From CAVVNN01 sp963838035 (lineage in GTDB: Bacteria > Actinomycetota > Thermoleophilia > Solirubrobacterales > 70-9), in assembly GCA_963838035.1 (NCBI GenBank), contig CAWIPM010000001.1, positions 1 to 64,000 on the forward strand: DNA of 64,000 nucleotides. The letters run 5' to 3'. The notes under the pieces were generated by a model. It did not search any database, was not told where the DNA came from, and worked only from the letters and a program-made list of their open reading frames with translations. Positions 32,186-42,560 of this stretch are shown here, piece by piece (the stretch's first letter is position 1; each line of letters begins with the position of its first letter). Position numbers and translations under genes: made by a program.

Positions 32186-32378
32186 GAGTCGTGCCAGGCC
32201 TTCGGCCTTCACCGACGCTGGCTTCTTCGAGCCCGATTGTGGCACCGGCGTCGCTCGCTGCAAGCCCCGGCTGCGCCGGGGCTCCGGCTGGCGCCGGCCC
32301 TCGCCTGCGGCTCGGGTTCCGCTAGCGCCGTCCGGCGCTGATTGGCGGCCATCGAAGCCAGCGAGGAAAGGAGCAACG

Positions 32379-32628
32379 GTGAGGACCACGACGATCATCC
32401 CGAGGCGCGCGAGGGTGGGGGAGGGGCACCGCGCCCGCGGCCCGGCGGACCGCTGCTCGACCGCCGAGCAGGTGGGCGAGATGCTCGGCGTCCCCAAGAG
32501 CTGGGTCTATGAGCAGTCGCGCAGGGCCGCATCCCGACCGTGACCTCGGCCGCTACCGCCGCTACCGCGCGGAGGCGATCGAGCAGCTGGGTCGCCCAGC
32601 TCGAGGAGAGGAGGGGTCGGGTTCTGAT
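32379..32628 (+). pseudogene. excisionase-type HTH protein, frameshifted
   Basis: GTG after GGAAAGGAG. CSTAEQVGEMLGVPKSWVYE is the same winged-helix family as the intact excisionase at 5.97 kb. The frame then shifts: RIPTV-, then GRYRRYRAEAIEQ, then WVAQLEERRGRVL occur in successive frames. Stop overlaps the integrase ATG (TGATG). The N-terminal extension of about 30 residues is absent from the intact paralogue. Confidence 0.65.
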
Positions 32629-33823
32629 GGCGCGGCGTTCCTATGGCTCCGGCTCGCCTCTACGTCCGCACCGACGCCGCCGGCGTGGAGAGCTGGTACG
32701 GCAGCTGGTAGTCGGCGGCCGACGCGTGCACCGTAAGATCGGCCCGAAGCGCAAGCCGCGGGAAGCCGCGAGGGACTGACCGCGCGCCCAGGCCGAGCGC
32801 GAGATGCAGCGGCGGATCGACTCCGAGCGCACGGCGGTCCGCTCCGGCCTCAGCGTCGGCGAGGTCGGCGAGCGCTACGTCGACCCACCTGGAGACGGTG
32901 ATGGAACGAAAGCCGACGACGATCTCGCGACTACCGCTCGATGCTCCGCGCCCACATCGTCCGCTTCTTCGGCGAGCGCCCGATCGAGAAGGTCGACCCC
33001 GACCGGATCGCCGCCTACCTCGCCGCCGGAAAGGCGAAGGGCCTGTCGACGAAGACGATCATCAAACCAGCTCGTCTTCCTCCACGGCCTCTTCGCCTTC
33101 GCCCTGAAGCGCGGTTGGATCGCTGGTCAATCCGGTGCCGGCGGTCGACCGACCCGGCGCCCGGCGGTCGACCCCGACATCCGCTACCTCGAGCTGGACG
33201 AGCTGGAGGCGCTACTGCGCGCGGTGCCCGACGGACCACTTCGGCCTCGACCGACCGCACGCGCTCTACCTGGTCGCGGCGATGACCGGCCTGCGCAGGG
33301 CGAGCTGGTCGCCCTGCGCTGGTCGACGTCGACTGGAAGGCCGCCCGGATCAGGGTGCGCCGCAACTACACCCGCGAGGCAATTCGGCACCCCGAAGTCG
33401 CGACGCTCGACTCGCGCTCGGTGCCGATGGCCGACCGCGTCGCCGCCGCCCTCGAGCGCCATTTCAAGCGCTCGCGCCTACCAGGCCGACGACGACCTCG
33501 TCTTCGCCCACCCCGCAGACCGGCCACCCGCTCGACGCCTCGGCGCTGCGCAACGCGCTACAAGGCCGCGCTGCAAGGCCGCCGGCCTGCGCGACGGTCC
33601 GCTTCCACGACCTGCGCCACACCTTCGGCACCCACATGCGCCGCCGCCGGGGTGCCGATGCGGACGCTGCAGGAGTGGATGGGCCACCGCAACTACAAGA
33701 CCACGAAATCTACGCCGACTACGCGCCCAGCTCCCACGAGAAGGAGCTCCTTGAGCGCGCCTTCGCGCCGCCCGAAGACGGCGACGAGATGAAGAGAGCG
33801 ACCCGCCGGCCCAGTCGGGCTAG
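32627..33823 (+). pseudogene. int: tyrosine integrase, many frameshifts, paralogue of the intact integrase
   Basis: Joined across frames it is a full-length integrase: ARRSYGSGS, RKPTTIS with the core-binding domain, FFGERPIEKVDPDRIAAYLA, YLVAAMTGLR- with the first Arg, PKSRRSTR, VRFHDLRHTFGTHM (HxxR) and GHRNYKTT-EIYADYAP (His and Tyr). About ten one-base insertions or deletions are needed, several in CC or GGG runs. Similarity to the integrase at 6.2 kb is strong along the whole length. It overlaps the convergent Fic gene by a few bases at its end. Confidence 0.8.
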
Positions 33824-35150
33824 GCGGCGTCTTTCAGCAGCTCGGGGAGGCGTGGGGCCGGGGTGAAGAGGTATTTGCGCCCCTGGCGATGGGCTTCGAG
33901 CAGGCCCTTGTCGACCAGCGCCCGCAGGTCGGTTCGCGCCGTCTCGTGGGTGACGCCGTGGCTGGCTGCATGGGAGTTGAAAGTGTAGGAGGTCTCGGGA
34001 TCGCGCACCGCGTTGCCGAGCGGGCAAGTTGGCGGTGGTTGAAATCGGGCGAGCCTTTGATCAGTTTCTCGACCGCCCGGACCTCTTTGACTTTTTGCGC
34101 GGTATGCGTGAGCTCGTCGATCGCCCGCTGGATCCTTCCAGCTGGTAGATGATGAAGTAGGTCGTGTCTCGCGAGTCGGTCTCTTTTTGCGTAGGGTAGG
34201 AGCGGGTGTATTTCGAGGGCGCCTTGCGTAGGATGCTCGAGATCGACAGGTACTCGACCAGCCAGTAGCCGTGCGTCCGCATAGTACCAGTAGAAGAGGG
34301 CGCGGGCGGTACGGCCGTTTCCGTCTTCGAAGGGTGGTCGTAGCCGAGCCAGAAGTGCAAGGACGATCGCTCGGACGACGGGTTGGATGAAGACGCTCGG
34401 AGTCATCTTCGTTGGCGAAATCGCAGAGCGTCTGCAGGCGTCCCGGCAGTTGCTCGGCCGGCGGCGGGTGTGTGCAGCAGCTCGCCGTCGTTGCGATCGA
34501 AGACCGCAACGCGGTCCTCGTCGGGACGCTGCAGGCGCCCGGCCGCGTCGGGGTTGTCGAGCGTTCCCTCGGTGAGGATCCGCTGTAGCTCCAGGACTGC
34601 CTCGGGGGCCAGTGTGTCGCCGATCCCCTCACGCATGACTGCAGAGCGCGGTAGTTGTTGATGATCATCCGCTCGCTGCGTCCTTCGGCTCGCGTCCGGA
34701 GCGCAAGAGCGCCTTCGCCGCCTGACGCGAGGTCGTCGCGCCCTCCAGCTGGCTGGAGCGGATCGCCTCCTCCATCAGTGAGTTGACCAGGTAGTGCTGG
34801 CGGGCTTGCTCATCGGCGGTGACGATGTCCTCCATCGCGATCTCGCCGCTGCAGCGCTGGTTCGACGTGGTGGAGTCCCTCGAAGACGATGTCAGGGACG
34901 GCGTAAACGAAGTTCTCGCCCTCCGCGTCGAGCAGCGGCAGGTCTCGATAAAGCTGCTGGCGATTCATCTTCAACCCCAGCCACCACTCGCGGTGATTTA
35001 GGCCGTCGGGCTCCGCAAGGCGCCGCAGCTTGTCCCAGTGGATGTATTCGCCGCTACGCTCTTCGAGGTCGGCCTGCAGAATTGGCAGGATGCGATCACC
35101 GCCAACCTCGGTCATCAGATCCAGGTACTCGGAGCTGGCTCGACGTACAT
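33820..35150 (-). pseudogene. Fic-domain protein with winged-helix C-terminus, frameshifted
   Basis: Reading from 35150: SSEYLDLMTEVGG, IHWDKLRRLAEPDGLNHREW, LDAEGENFVYAVPDIVFEGL (Fic N-terminal domain), an inhibitory-helix-like SSQLEG region, NNYRAL, then the Fic motif PPFEDGNGRTARALFYWYYA (HPFxDGNGR with His read as Pro in this frame, at a frame junction) and a C-terminal winged helix (HAASHGVTHETARTDLRALV, DKGLLEAHRQGRKYLFTPAP). Fic enzymes add AMP or related groups to proteins and often act as toxins or regulators. At least three frameshifts. An array of TCCAA/TTGGA repeats precedes the start. Confidence 0.7.
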
Positions 35151-35157
35151 CCCTATC

Positions 35158-35293
35158 TCCAAGTCAATTCCAATTTCATCCAACCATTTGGAATTGTAGC
35201 GGAACTCCAAGGACTTGGATGGATTTGGAGTAACTTGGCGCTAGCCTAATTGCGCTGCAAATGAGTTTGACCACTACGGGTAGTCAATTCCAA
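35158..35293. promoter_or_regulatory. operator-like array of TCCAA/TTGGA repeats upstream of the Fic gene
   Basis: Perfect 9-bp inverted repeat CAATTCCAA (35165-35173) / TTGGAATTG (35188-35196), perfect 7-bp inverted repeat ACTCCAA (35204-35210) / TTGGAGT (35225-35231), and another CAATTCCAA at 35285-35293. Several further single TCCAA or TTGGA copies fall in the same 135 bases. The patch is AT-rich in contrast to all around it and begins 8 bases upstream of the Fic start, so it probably contains the promoter and binding sites of a regulator. Confidence 0.6.
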
Positions 35294-35409
35294 TGGCCAT
35301 TGCCAATGCCAAGCTCTGTTTCAATTTAGCTAGCTGCGGTTTCGGCAATCAGACTGTCGACCAGACCTTGATCAGGTGCCCGGGGGCCGGAGAGGAGAGA
35401 GGTGGCCGA

Positions 35410-35958
35410 GTGAGCAGCGAAGACGAAGGCGCCCCCGCGACGGTTGTCCTGGTGCCGGGAAAGCCGGCCGACTTCACGATCGCCGAGCTGACCGAATTGG
35501 CCACGGCGGTCTCGACTGAGACCGAGATCGCAGACGGCGTGGTCGATCAGCGCTCCAGCGCCCCGCTGACCGACGTGGTGCTCCACGCAACCTCAAGCTC
35601 GGCGAGGGCTACGCCTCCGCAAAGATCCTCGACGCGACTCTGGGCTGGGCGCGCCGCAAGTGGCGCCGGCGCCGACGCGAAAGCGAGGAGACTGGAGAGA
35701 GCCAGCAGCCGATCATCGATCATTTCGAAGGTCAGGTCGCGCTAGTCTTCAAGCTCGAGCTTCCCGACGGCGAGCCACGGACATACGAGGCCCCGCGAGG
35801 CCGCGGGCCAGCGGCGCTCGCAGCCAAGATGGCTGGCAGGCCCTGCCGCTCCGACCGCTCCCGAGCGTCCAGACGCGGCGTGGATCTACCCGGTGGCGAT
35901 CTCAGCTGAAGCGACCGCGAGCCTTCGGAGGCGCTCGGGCGCAGTTCGCTCGCGCTGA
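35410..35958 (+). pseudogene. unrecognised protein, frameshifted, divergent from the Fic gene
   Basis: GTG at 35410 after GGAGAGAGG. First part: VVLVPGKPADFTIAELTELA then TAVSTETEIADGVVDQR. After a frame change: LKLGEGYASAKILDATLGWA, RRKWRRRRRE, then IIDHFEGQVALVFKLELPDG and WIYPVAIS. No signal peptide; a basic cluster in the middle. I do not recognise the family. It is divergent from the Fic gene across the operator array and may be its regulator or partner (inference only). Confidence 0.4.
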
Positions 35959-36580
35959 TTTGGTCGCCGACGTGACCGATCCCGGTCCGACGATCACTCG
36001 CGAGGACCACGGGCCGCCGATAGAGACGATTTCGCGGGTCAGGTCGGCTCGTCGGGTGAGAACTGGAGGCGAATGGGGCCCTCGGCAGTTGGATACAGGC
36101 ATCCAGCGCGAGCGGCAGCAAGCCCTACTGGACCGGCGCCTCGGTCATCGACACCGCCGGGGTCGTCCTGCGGCGCCTGATGATCCCGACGGCTGCCTCG
36201 ATCGCTGAGCGACGGCAGCCTGTTCGCGGTATCGCGCCCGCCGTCGCCGCCACATATCCGATCTCGGCAGGACGAAGGGAGCGCCTCGAGGAAGACCTCT
36301 CGGCACGCCACCTCTTGCGCCGCCGCCATTCGAGCCAGCGAGCGGGCGGCTGCGCTGCGATGGCCAGGGCGTCGCCTACCTGTTCCACCTTACTTCCAAC
36401 GCCGAGGCGCTGCGCGTGACGGGTATCCAGCCGCGAGGTGCTGCTGAAGTTGCGAGTACCGATCGCTCTGCTCGACGTCTCGCGCGATTGGCGCCCGGGC
36501 GAGAACCGAGTCGACTTCCATTTCCTCTGCGGAGAATTCGCCGAACATCCTGTGGTCGTTCTAGAGACTCGAGCGATATG
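35959..36580 (+). pseudogene. degraded coding sequence of unknown family
   Basis: Protein-like pieces in different frames: KPYWTGASVIDTAGVVLRR near 36130, GVAYLFHLTSNAEALRVTGI near 36380, and VPIALLDVSRDWRPGENRVD then FHFLCGEFAEHPVVVLETRA ending with TGA at 36578. The spacing allows one protein of about 200 aa with several frameshifts. No family recognised. It precedes att-like site 3 by about 70 bases. Confidence 0.35.
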
Positions 36581-36648
36581 ACCGTGCTGCACTCCGAGCT
36601 CTGGACCTAGCTCCGACAGCGCTGAGCCGACGACCGAGCGGCTGATCC

Positions 36649-36868
<220 letters not shown>

Positions 36869-36998
36869 TGTCGTCGCCGGTCCAATAATCACCCACCTGG
36901 GCCGGTCGAAATCTCACCCACCTGAGAGGCATAGGGGTCTCGTCCGGCGACGCTTCGACCCTCGCCCGGTCAGCCAGACCGAGGCGAGGAGCAAGGAG

Positions 36999-38196
36999 AT
37001 GCTGGGCGTGGAGCAGTGGGCCGAGATCAGGCGGATGCACGAGGTCGAGGGGCTGTCGATCCGCGAGATCGCCCGCCGCAGCGGTCGTGACCGCAACACG
37101 GTCCGCGCCGCCCTTCGCTCGGCCGAGCCGCCGCGCTACCGCCGGGCTCCAGGCCCCTCCAAGCTCGACCCCTTCAAGGAGGAGATCGAGCGGCTGCTGA
37201 AGGACGATCCGAAGCTGCCCGGCAAGCGGGTCCGCGAGCTGATCGACGAGGACGGCTATGACGGTCGAAGACGATCCTCGACGACTACCTGCGCGAGGTC
37301 CGGCCGCTCTACCTGCGCCCCGCACCTACCAGCGCACCTCCTATCGGCCCGGCGAGATCTGCCAGTTCGACCTCTGGGAGCCGCGGGCGAGATCCCGGTC
37401 GGCCACGGCCAGACCCGCCCGGGCTCGTCGTCACCTGCGCCCTCGGCTGGTCGCGGGCCGCCGCCTCGGCGCTGGTCTTCTCCAAGCAGGCCCCGACCTG
37501 ATCTGGGGCATCGCCCGCTGCCTGGCCTTCCTCGGCGCCCTGCCGCAAGAAGATCGTCTGGGACCGCGAGGGCGCCCTGCACGCCGGCGGCGGGCGGCCG
37601 ACCGAGGAGTTCGCCGCCTTCTGCGGCGCCCTGCCGGTCGGCTGGATCTTCTGCGAGCCCCGCGACCCGCAGGCCAAGGGGATCGTCGAGCGCCACCAGG
37701 GCTTCCTGGAGACCAACTTCGAGCCCGGCCGGAGCTTCGCCTCGCCCGAGCACTTCCAGGCCGAGCTCGACGCCTGGGAGGGGCGGGTCGCCGGGCGCCT
37801 CCTGCGCACGATCCGCGCCCGGCCGGCCGAGCGGCTCGCCGAGGAGCGGGAGCGGATGCGGGCGCTGCCGGAGCCGATGCCCGACCTCGACCGCCGCTTC
37901 GTCATGCGGGTGCCGCCCCAGCCCTACCTGCACTGGGACCGCAACGACTACTCGCTCGACCCGCGCTTGGCCGGGCGCCGGGTCGAGGTCAGGATCGGGC
38001 AGACGGAGATCAGCGCCCGTGGCGCTCGACACCGGCGAGCTGGTCGCCCGCCACCGGCGCTCCTTCGCCAAGGGCCTGACCTTCACCGACCCCGCCCACC
38101 AGGTGCTCCTCGACCGGCTGCGCGGCGAGCGCGCGCCGGGCCCCGGGTCGAGGTCGAGCGCCGCTCCCCCGCTACGACGAGCTGATCCCGGCATGA
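36999..38196 (+). pseudogene. istA: IS21 transposase IstA, frameshifted
   Basis: ATG at 36999 after GCAAGGAG. HTH: EQWAEIRRMHEVEGLSIREI, ARRSGRDRNTVRAALRS. DDE integrase core in pieces: GEICQFDLWEPRAEIPVG (first Asp), KIVWDREGALHAGGGRP (second Asp), FCEPRDPQAKGIVERHQGFL (Glu). The C-terminal domain includes VPPQPYLHWDRNDYSLDPRL. About five frame changes. The stop at 38194 overlaps the istB ATG (ATGA), as in functional IS21 elements. Transposition by this copy would fail if the frameshifts are real. Confidence 0.82.
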
Positions 38197-38949
38197 CGAA
38201 GACGCGCCGAGCTCGCCCACCTCTTCCGGGCCCTGAAGGCGCCCGCCGCCGCGCGCGCGGTGCCCAAGCTGGCCGAGCGGGCCCGGGAGGAGAGTGGTCG
38301 CACGAGCGCTTCCTCGAGGCGGTGCTCTCCACCGAGGTCTCCTCGCGCGAGTGCCACGGCGGCGAGAACCGGATCAAGGCGGCGCGCTTCCCGGCCCGCA
38401 AGACCCTGGAGGAGTTCGACTTCACCTTCCAGCGCTCGGTGAAGAAGCAGGTGGTCGAGCACCTGGGCCAGCTCGACTTCCTGCACGGGAAGGAGAACGT
38501 CGTGCTGCTCGGGCCGCCGGGCACCGGCAAGACGCACCTGGCGATCGCCCTCGGCATCCGCGCCTGCCTGGCCGGCCAGCGGGTGCGTTCGCCACCGCGA
38601 CCGAGTGGGTGGCGCGGCTGGGCGAGGCAAAGCGCCAGGGCAGCTCGAGGCCGAGCTGCGCCGGCTCTCCTTCGTGCCGCTGCTCGTGGTCGACGAGGTC
38701 GGCTACATCCCGTTCGACCCCGAGGCCGCCAACCTGATGTTCAGCCTCGTCTCGGCCAGATACGAGCGCGCCTCGCTGATCGTCACCTCGAACAAGCCCT
38801 TCTCGGCCTGGGGGGAGATCTTCGGCGACGAAGTCGTCGCCGCGGCGATGATCGACCGGCTCGTCCACCACGCCGAGATCCTCGGGCTCAAGGGCGACAG
38901 CTACCGGCTGCGCGACAAGGACCTGGGCTCTCCGCCGCCCCGCGACTGA
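38193..38949 (+). pseudogene. istB: IS21 helper ATPase IstB, frameshifted
   Basis: Start MTKTRRA, then in successive frames LFRALKAPAAARAVPKLAER, SHERFLEAVLSTEVSSRE, FDFTFQRSVKKQVVEHLGQL, Walker A (VVLLGPPGTGKTHLAIALGI), ATEWVARLGEAKRQG, Walker B (PLLVVDEVGYIPFDPEAANL) and the sensor/C-terminal part (VTSNKPFSAWGEIFGDEVVA). It is a DnaC-like AAA+ protein that selects targets for IstA. At least three frameshifts, one right after the start. Confidence 0.85.
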
Positions 38950-39098
38950 GCGCTCCCGCCTGCTCCGCCTCGCCCTACGGGCTCGGCTCCGCAGGCGGGG
39001 CATTCACCCCGGCGGTGGCCCACTTCTCGACCGGGCGAAGCGGGGGGTGGGTGAATATTCAACCGGCGCAGGGGGTGAATTTTCAACCGGCCTTGACA

Positions 39099-39330
39099 GC
39101 TCCGCTATCCCTGAGCAGAAGCCCTACCGGCGACGCCACGACGATCAACACACGCCTGCGCCGATCAGGACGGTGCTCAGGGCACCGGGAACCGCCACGC
39201 CGATGCCGATCAGCGCCACGCCGAAGCTTGCTACCGCGAGAATTCGCATCCAAAGCAACTCTCGCGGCCGGACCGGATGTTGGCGTTCCTTCCTGAAGCG
39301 CCTTTGGTGTGCGCAGGACATCATGCTTCT
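39099..39330. other. segment between the IS21 right end and the HTH-gene operator
   Basis: No supported gene on either strand. A short hydrophobic minus-strand frame (39145-39372) is open but overlaps the operator and has no ribosome site. Confidence 0.35.
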
Positions 39331-39356
39331 TGTATCGCGTATTGATACTCGATACA
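39331..39356. promoter_or_regulatory. 26-bp near-perfect palindrome, probable autoregulatory operator
   Basis: TGTATCG (39331-39337) and CGATACA (39350-39356) are perfect complements, and inside them GTAT (39339-39342) and ATAC (39345-39348) pair as well. 22 of 26 bases are symmetrical. It ends 8 bases before the start of the HTH gene, where an antitoxin or repressor dimer would block transcription. Confidence 0.75.
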
Positions 39357-39364
39357 CTCTCGTC

Positions 39365-39891
39365 ATGGTCAAGGCATCGGATATCTATGTCCTGGGTGGT
39401 CTGCTCGTGCAAGGCGGGGATTGGACCTTCAGGTCGCTCGCTGACCGGCTTCAAGTTCCCCACCCGGTGGTTCAGCGGGCGTTGTCTCGAGCCCAGGCCG
39501 CGGGCCTGTATTCGGCCGAGCGGCGAGAGGCGCACCCTCCCCACTGGGAGGAGTTCGCCTTGCACGCCCTGCGCTTCGTCGCCCCTGGCCAGCTCGGCGC
39601 CCTGGTTCCGGGAGTCCCGGCGGCGTGGGCGGCAGAGCCCATGGCTAGCGCGATCCATTCCTCCGGAGAGGATCCACCGCCGGGATGGCCCTACGCGCAC
39701 GGCCGAGTCAGAGGGAGGCGATCGAACCTCTGATCCCGCTGCTCCAGGGGCAGTCGGGGGCTGGCCAGAGCTCGGCGAGATCCTCGCGCTCCTCGACAGT
39801 CTCAGGGCCCGGCGATCCCCGGGTTCGCCAGGTGGCTGGTGACCTTCTCTCGCGGGAGCTCCGCGGGTACGCGGAGAACTGGAGCCAATGA
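39365..39891 (+). pseudogene. HTH protein, putative antitoxin of an AbiEii-type pair, one frameshift
   Basis: About 175 aa when one frameshift (near 39715, one G missing from a G run) is corrected. N-terminal winged helix: VKASDIYVLGGLLVQGGDWT, FRSLADRLQVPHPVVQRALS, RAQAAGLYSAERR, then HWEEFALHALRFVAPGQLGA. After the shift: EAIEPLIPLLQGQSG. I recognise it as the small HTH family commonly encoded just before nucleotidyltransferases. Stop overlaps the next ATG (ATGA). The palindrome before it suggests self-repression. Confidence 0.65.
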
Positions 39892-40576
39892 GCGCGCTTC
39901 AGCTGGAGGCGGCAGCTTCGGTTCTCGGCCCGGTCCTCGATGAGGTCGTCTTCGTGGGCGGGGCGACAATTCACCTTTGGCTGACCGAGCTGGCGCGCCA
40001 CCGACCCGCGCCACCGACGACGTCGATGTGATCTGTGAGGTGGCGACTCGAGTCGAGTATCACCGGCTCGGCTCTCGCCTTCGCGAGCGAGGACTCAAAG
40101 AGGCAGTCGGCGACCCGGTCATATGCCGCTGGAAGAGCTCCGACCCCCAAATCGTCTTGGACGTCATGCCGACCGACCCCGCGATCCTCGGCTTCTCCAA
40201 CCCCTGGTATGAGGAGGCGATCGCAACCGCGGCGACCGTCACACTCGACTCGGGCGCCGAAATACGCGCGGCGACGCCCGTGACTCTGATGGCGACCAAG
40301 CTCTGCGCGTGGAAGGGCCGCGGCAAAGGCGACCTCCTCCGCAGCCTCGACGTCCATGACGTCTTGGTCCTCGTCGATGGTCGTCCTGAGCTGGCTGCCG
40401 AGGTCAAGGCTGCACGACCAGACCTGCGCGCATATGTGCAGGAGGAACTCGCCGAGTTGATGGCGGAGCCGTACTTCGACTACTCGCTCGACAGTGCGAC
40501 TGCGGGCTACGGCCAGCTCGGCGCCGAACGCGCCGGACTGCTGCGCGATCGCCTCGATGCGCTTGTCGCTCGGTGA
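39888..40576 (+). pseudogene. AbiEii/AbiGii-type nucleotidyltransferase (putative toxin), one frameshift
   Basis: About 229 aa when one frame change near 40005 is allowed. Nucleotidyltransferase features: VLDEVVFVGGATIHLWLTEL (the GG/GS loop), ATDDVDVICEVATRVEYHRL (DxD metal site), WKSSDPQIVLDVMPTDPAIL (third acidic strand) and ATPVTLMATKLCAWKGRGKG. This is the DUF1814/AbiEii fold; known members block growth by adding nucleotides to tRNA or NTP-dependent targets. With the HTH gene it makes a toxin-antitoxin or abortive-infection pair at the end of the island, next to the last att site. Confidence 0.7.
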
Positions 40577-40733
40577 TCGATCAGCCGGGTTCGCTCTTGG
40601 CCGAAAACGACGTAGCTGGGGCAATAGATCGGGCAACAGGCCCCACGGATTCCAGCCGACCCCAGACGAACTCGACCTCGCGAATACCGCTCTAGAATCG
40701 GCTCCACGGTGTCCAGCCGCACTGCCAGCGCTC

Positions 40734-40768
<35 letters not shown>

Positions 40769-40838
40769 TCCCGCTATAAGAAAAGGGCTCCCGCGAGTCC
40801 TACAGGACGGAGCTCCCCGTCCCTGCCAAGTGCAACGC

Positions 40839-41687
40839 TCAACGGGCCACCACGCCCCAAGAGACAGCCGGCGCCACGTAGGAGCCATCGGGCTTGCGGA
40901 AGGGCGCAAGGTTTTGTGAGATCGCCTCGCGAGTTGCCAGCCGCTCTCCTTCTGGCAAGGCCTTGATGGCGCGCGCCAGCGGCCCCGCGAGCCGCACCAC
41001 GGTGTCCCAGAGATCGTCGAAGTCCGCATAGCGAAAGGCAAAATCGATCTCCTCGATGGTGGGGTCTGCGAACCCGGCCGCGGTGACCAACCTGCGGATA
41101 ACGTCGGGGTCGGCCATCGCGAATATGCCGGGGGCCCCGGGCTCCGGAGGCGGAAGGTGCCCCCGCTCGACAAGGGTCATCGCCGGAACCGCCGCCCACG
41201 GATTGCGTTCGGGTGCCGCCCAGACAGCGAAGGCGAGCGGACCCCCGTCTACAAGCACCCGCCGAGTCTCGCCGAGGGCCGCAGCCGGATCAGCCATCAG
41301 CATGTAGCCCCAGCGGCAGAGCGCGGCGTCGACGCTGTCAGCGGGGAGATCCATCTGTTCGGCGTTGAGAATGCGGTACTCGACATTCGCCAGGCCACGG
41401 GCCTCCCCGAGGCGGCGGGCAACTTCGACCATCTCCGGCGCGAAGTCGGTCGAGATGACCCGGCCCTCGGCTCCGACTCGATCGGCGGCCCGAAAGCCGA
41501 GATCCCCCGGGCCGGCGGCGATGTCGAGGACGACTTGGCCCGGACTCGGATCGCCTCGATCCAGGATCCAATCGTTGACCGAGCCGGCGGCGTCGATCAT
41601 CCACTGGTTCCGCTCCTCCCAGCCAGCGGCCATCTCCGTCCAGGTCGCGAGGCTCTGCTCGCGGTACGCATCTGGGTCGATCGTCAT
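40839..41687 (-). CDS. SAM-dependent methyltransferase, UbiE-like
   Basis: 282 aa, class I fold. SAM loop: VVLDIAAGPGDLGFRAADRV; acidic strand VISTDFAPEMVEVARRLGEA; NAEQMDLPADSVDAALCRWG (post-III region); VLVDGGPLAFAVW. The C-terminal half has an inserted domain (IRRLVTAAGFADPTIEEIDF) often seen in small-molecule methyltransferases. Substrate unknown. First gene to the right of att-like site 4, monocistronic on the minus strand, frame clean. Confidence 0.88.
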   Translation of the reverse strand: MTIDPDAYREQSLATWTEMAAGWEERNQWMIDAAGSVNDWILDRGDPSPGQVVLDIAAGPGDLGFRAADRVGAEGRVISTDFAPEMVEVARRLGEARGLANVEYRILNAEQMDLPADSVDAALCRWGYMLMADPAAALGETRRVLVDGGPLAFAVWAAPERNPWAAVPAMTLVERGHLPPPEPGAPGIFAMADPDVIRRLVTAAGFADPTIEEIDFAFRYADFDDLWDTVVRLAGPLARAIKALPEGERLATREAISQNLAPFRKPDGSYVAPAVSWGVVAR

Positions 41688-41831
41688 CTCTCACCTCCGC
41701 TTCGTGTCGCTCTAATCGAACCTACCACCGCGTCGCCACTGCCAGCCGATCGGCAGTCGGCCCCTTCGCTCAATGCAGCTCGCCAGGACCTACAGGGTCA
41801 AGCTCGGCAAGTCCTCCGGTTGTCGGGCCTA

Positions 41832-42560
41832 TCAGGCCTGCGCGGTCGGCCGCACGAGGATCTCGTTCAGCGTCATTCGCCGCGGGCGGGATACGGCGAA
41901 GGCGATGATCTCGGCGATGTCCTCAGCCCTGATTGCGATCTCGCCAACCCATCCCCGCACGGCTGTCCTGGTCTGTTCGTGGGTGATGTGGTCGGGCAGC
42001 TCCGTGGCGACGGCACCGGGCTCGACGACGATCACGCGGACGTCGGGCTGCAGCTCGAGGCGCAAGCCCTCCGACCAGCCGCCGATGCCCCACTTGGTCG
42101 CCGCGTAGACAGCGTTGCCCGCACGCGCCGTACGGCCAGCGACTGAGGAGATGTTGACCAAATCGCCGCCTCCGTCCCGCAGCTGGTCGAGGAAGACCTC
42201 GGTGGTGGTGATCGCGCCAAGAAGGTTCGTCTTAATCATCCGCTCGTAGTCGTCTCGCTGCTCCGCGGAGAACGGACCGAGCAGCATCACGCCGGCGTTG
42301 TTGACGAGGATGTCGGCACCGCCCAACTCCTCTTTGACGCGTTCGGCAGCGGCGACGATCGAGTCGCGGTCGGTGACGTCAGCCTCGATTGCCAGAGCAT
42401 CGTCGCCGAGCTCATCGGCCAGGCCTTCAATCCGGTCTACCCGGCGGGCGAGGAGCGCGACGCGGTGGCGTTCTGCAGCGAGCGTGCGGGCGGTCGCCTC
42501 GCCGATGCCCGACGAGGCCCCGGTTATGACCGCCACGCGCCGCCCCGTGTCGGTGGGCAT
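41832..42560 (-). CDS. short-chain dehydrogenase/reductase, classical
   Basis: 242 aa. TGxxxGIG loop: VAVITGASSGIGEATARTLA; NNAG: DILVNNAGVMLLGPF; Ser: DLVNISSVAGRTARAG; Tyr and Lys: AVYAATKWGIGGWSEGLRLE (YxxxK intact, unlike the two other SDRs in this window). The end EDIAEIIAFAVSRPRRMTLN is typical of the YdfG-like group. Its start codon overlaps the stop of DUF2255 (ATGA), so the two are translated together. Confidence 0.9.
   Translation of the reverse strand: MPTDTGRRVAVITGASSGIGEATARTLAAERHRVALLARRVDRIEGLADELGDDALAIEADVTDRDSIVAAAERVKEELGGADILVNNAGVMLLGPFSAEQRDDYERMIKTNLLGAITTTEVFLDQLRDGGGDLVNISSVAGRTARAGNAVYAATKWGIGGWSEGLRLELQPDVRVIVVEPGAVATELPDHITHEQTRTAVRGWVGEIAIRAEDIAEIIAFAVSRPRRMTLNEILVRPTAQA

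Larger units (their letters stand above)
36869..39098 (+). mobile_element. IS21-family insertion sequence, 2230 bp, with intact ends and 5-bp target duplication
   Basis: Left end begins TGTCGTCGCCGG at 36869 and carries two CCGGTC..TCACCCACC-type repeats. The right end, read on the other strand from 39098, begins TGTCAAGGCCGG and carries the matching repeats. These are the multiple terminal repeats that IstA binds. GCTCC flanks both sides (36864-36868 and 39099-39103), a perfect target duplication. istA and istB lie inside in the normal order. Confidence 0.88.

Noticed and set aside
37258..38557. long plus and minus ORFs within istA
   Set aside because: They are frame shadows of the frameshifted transposase; the real motifs jump between frames.
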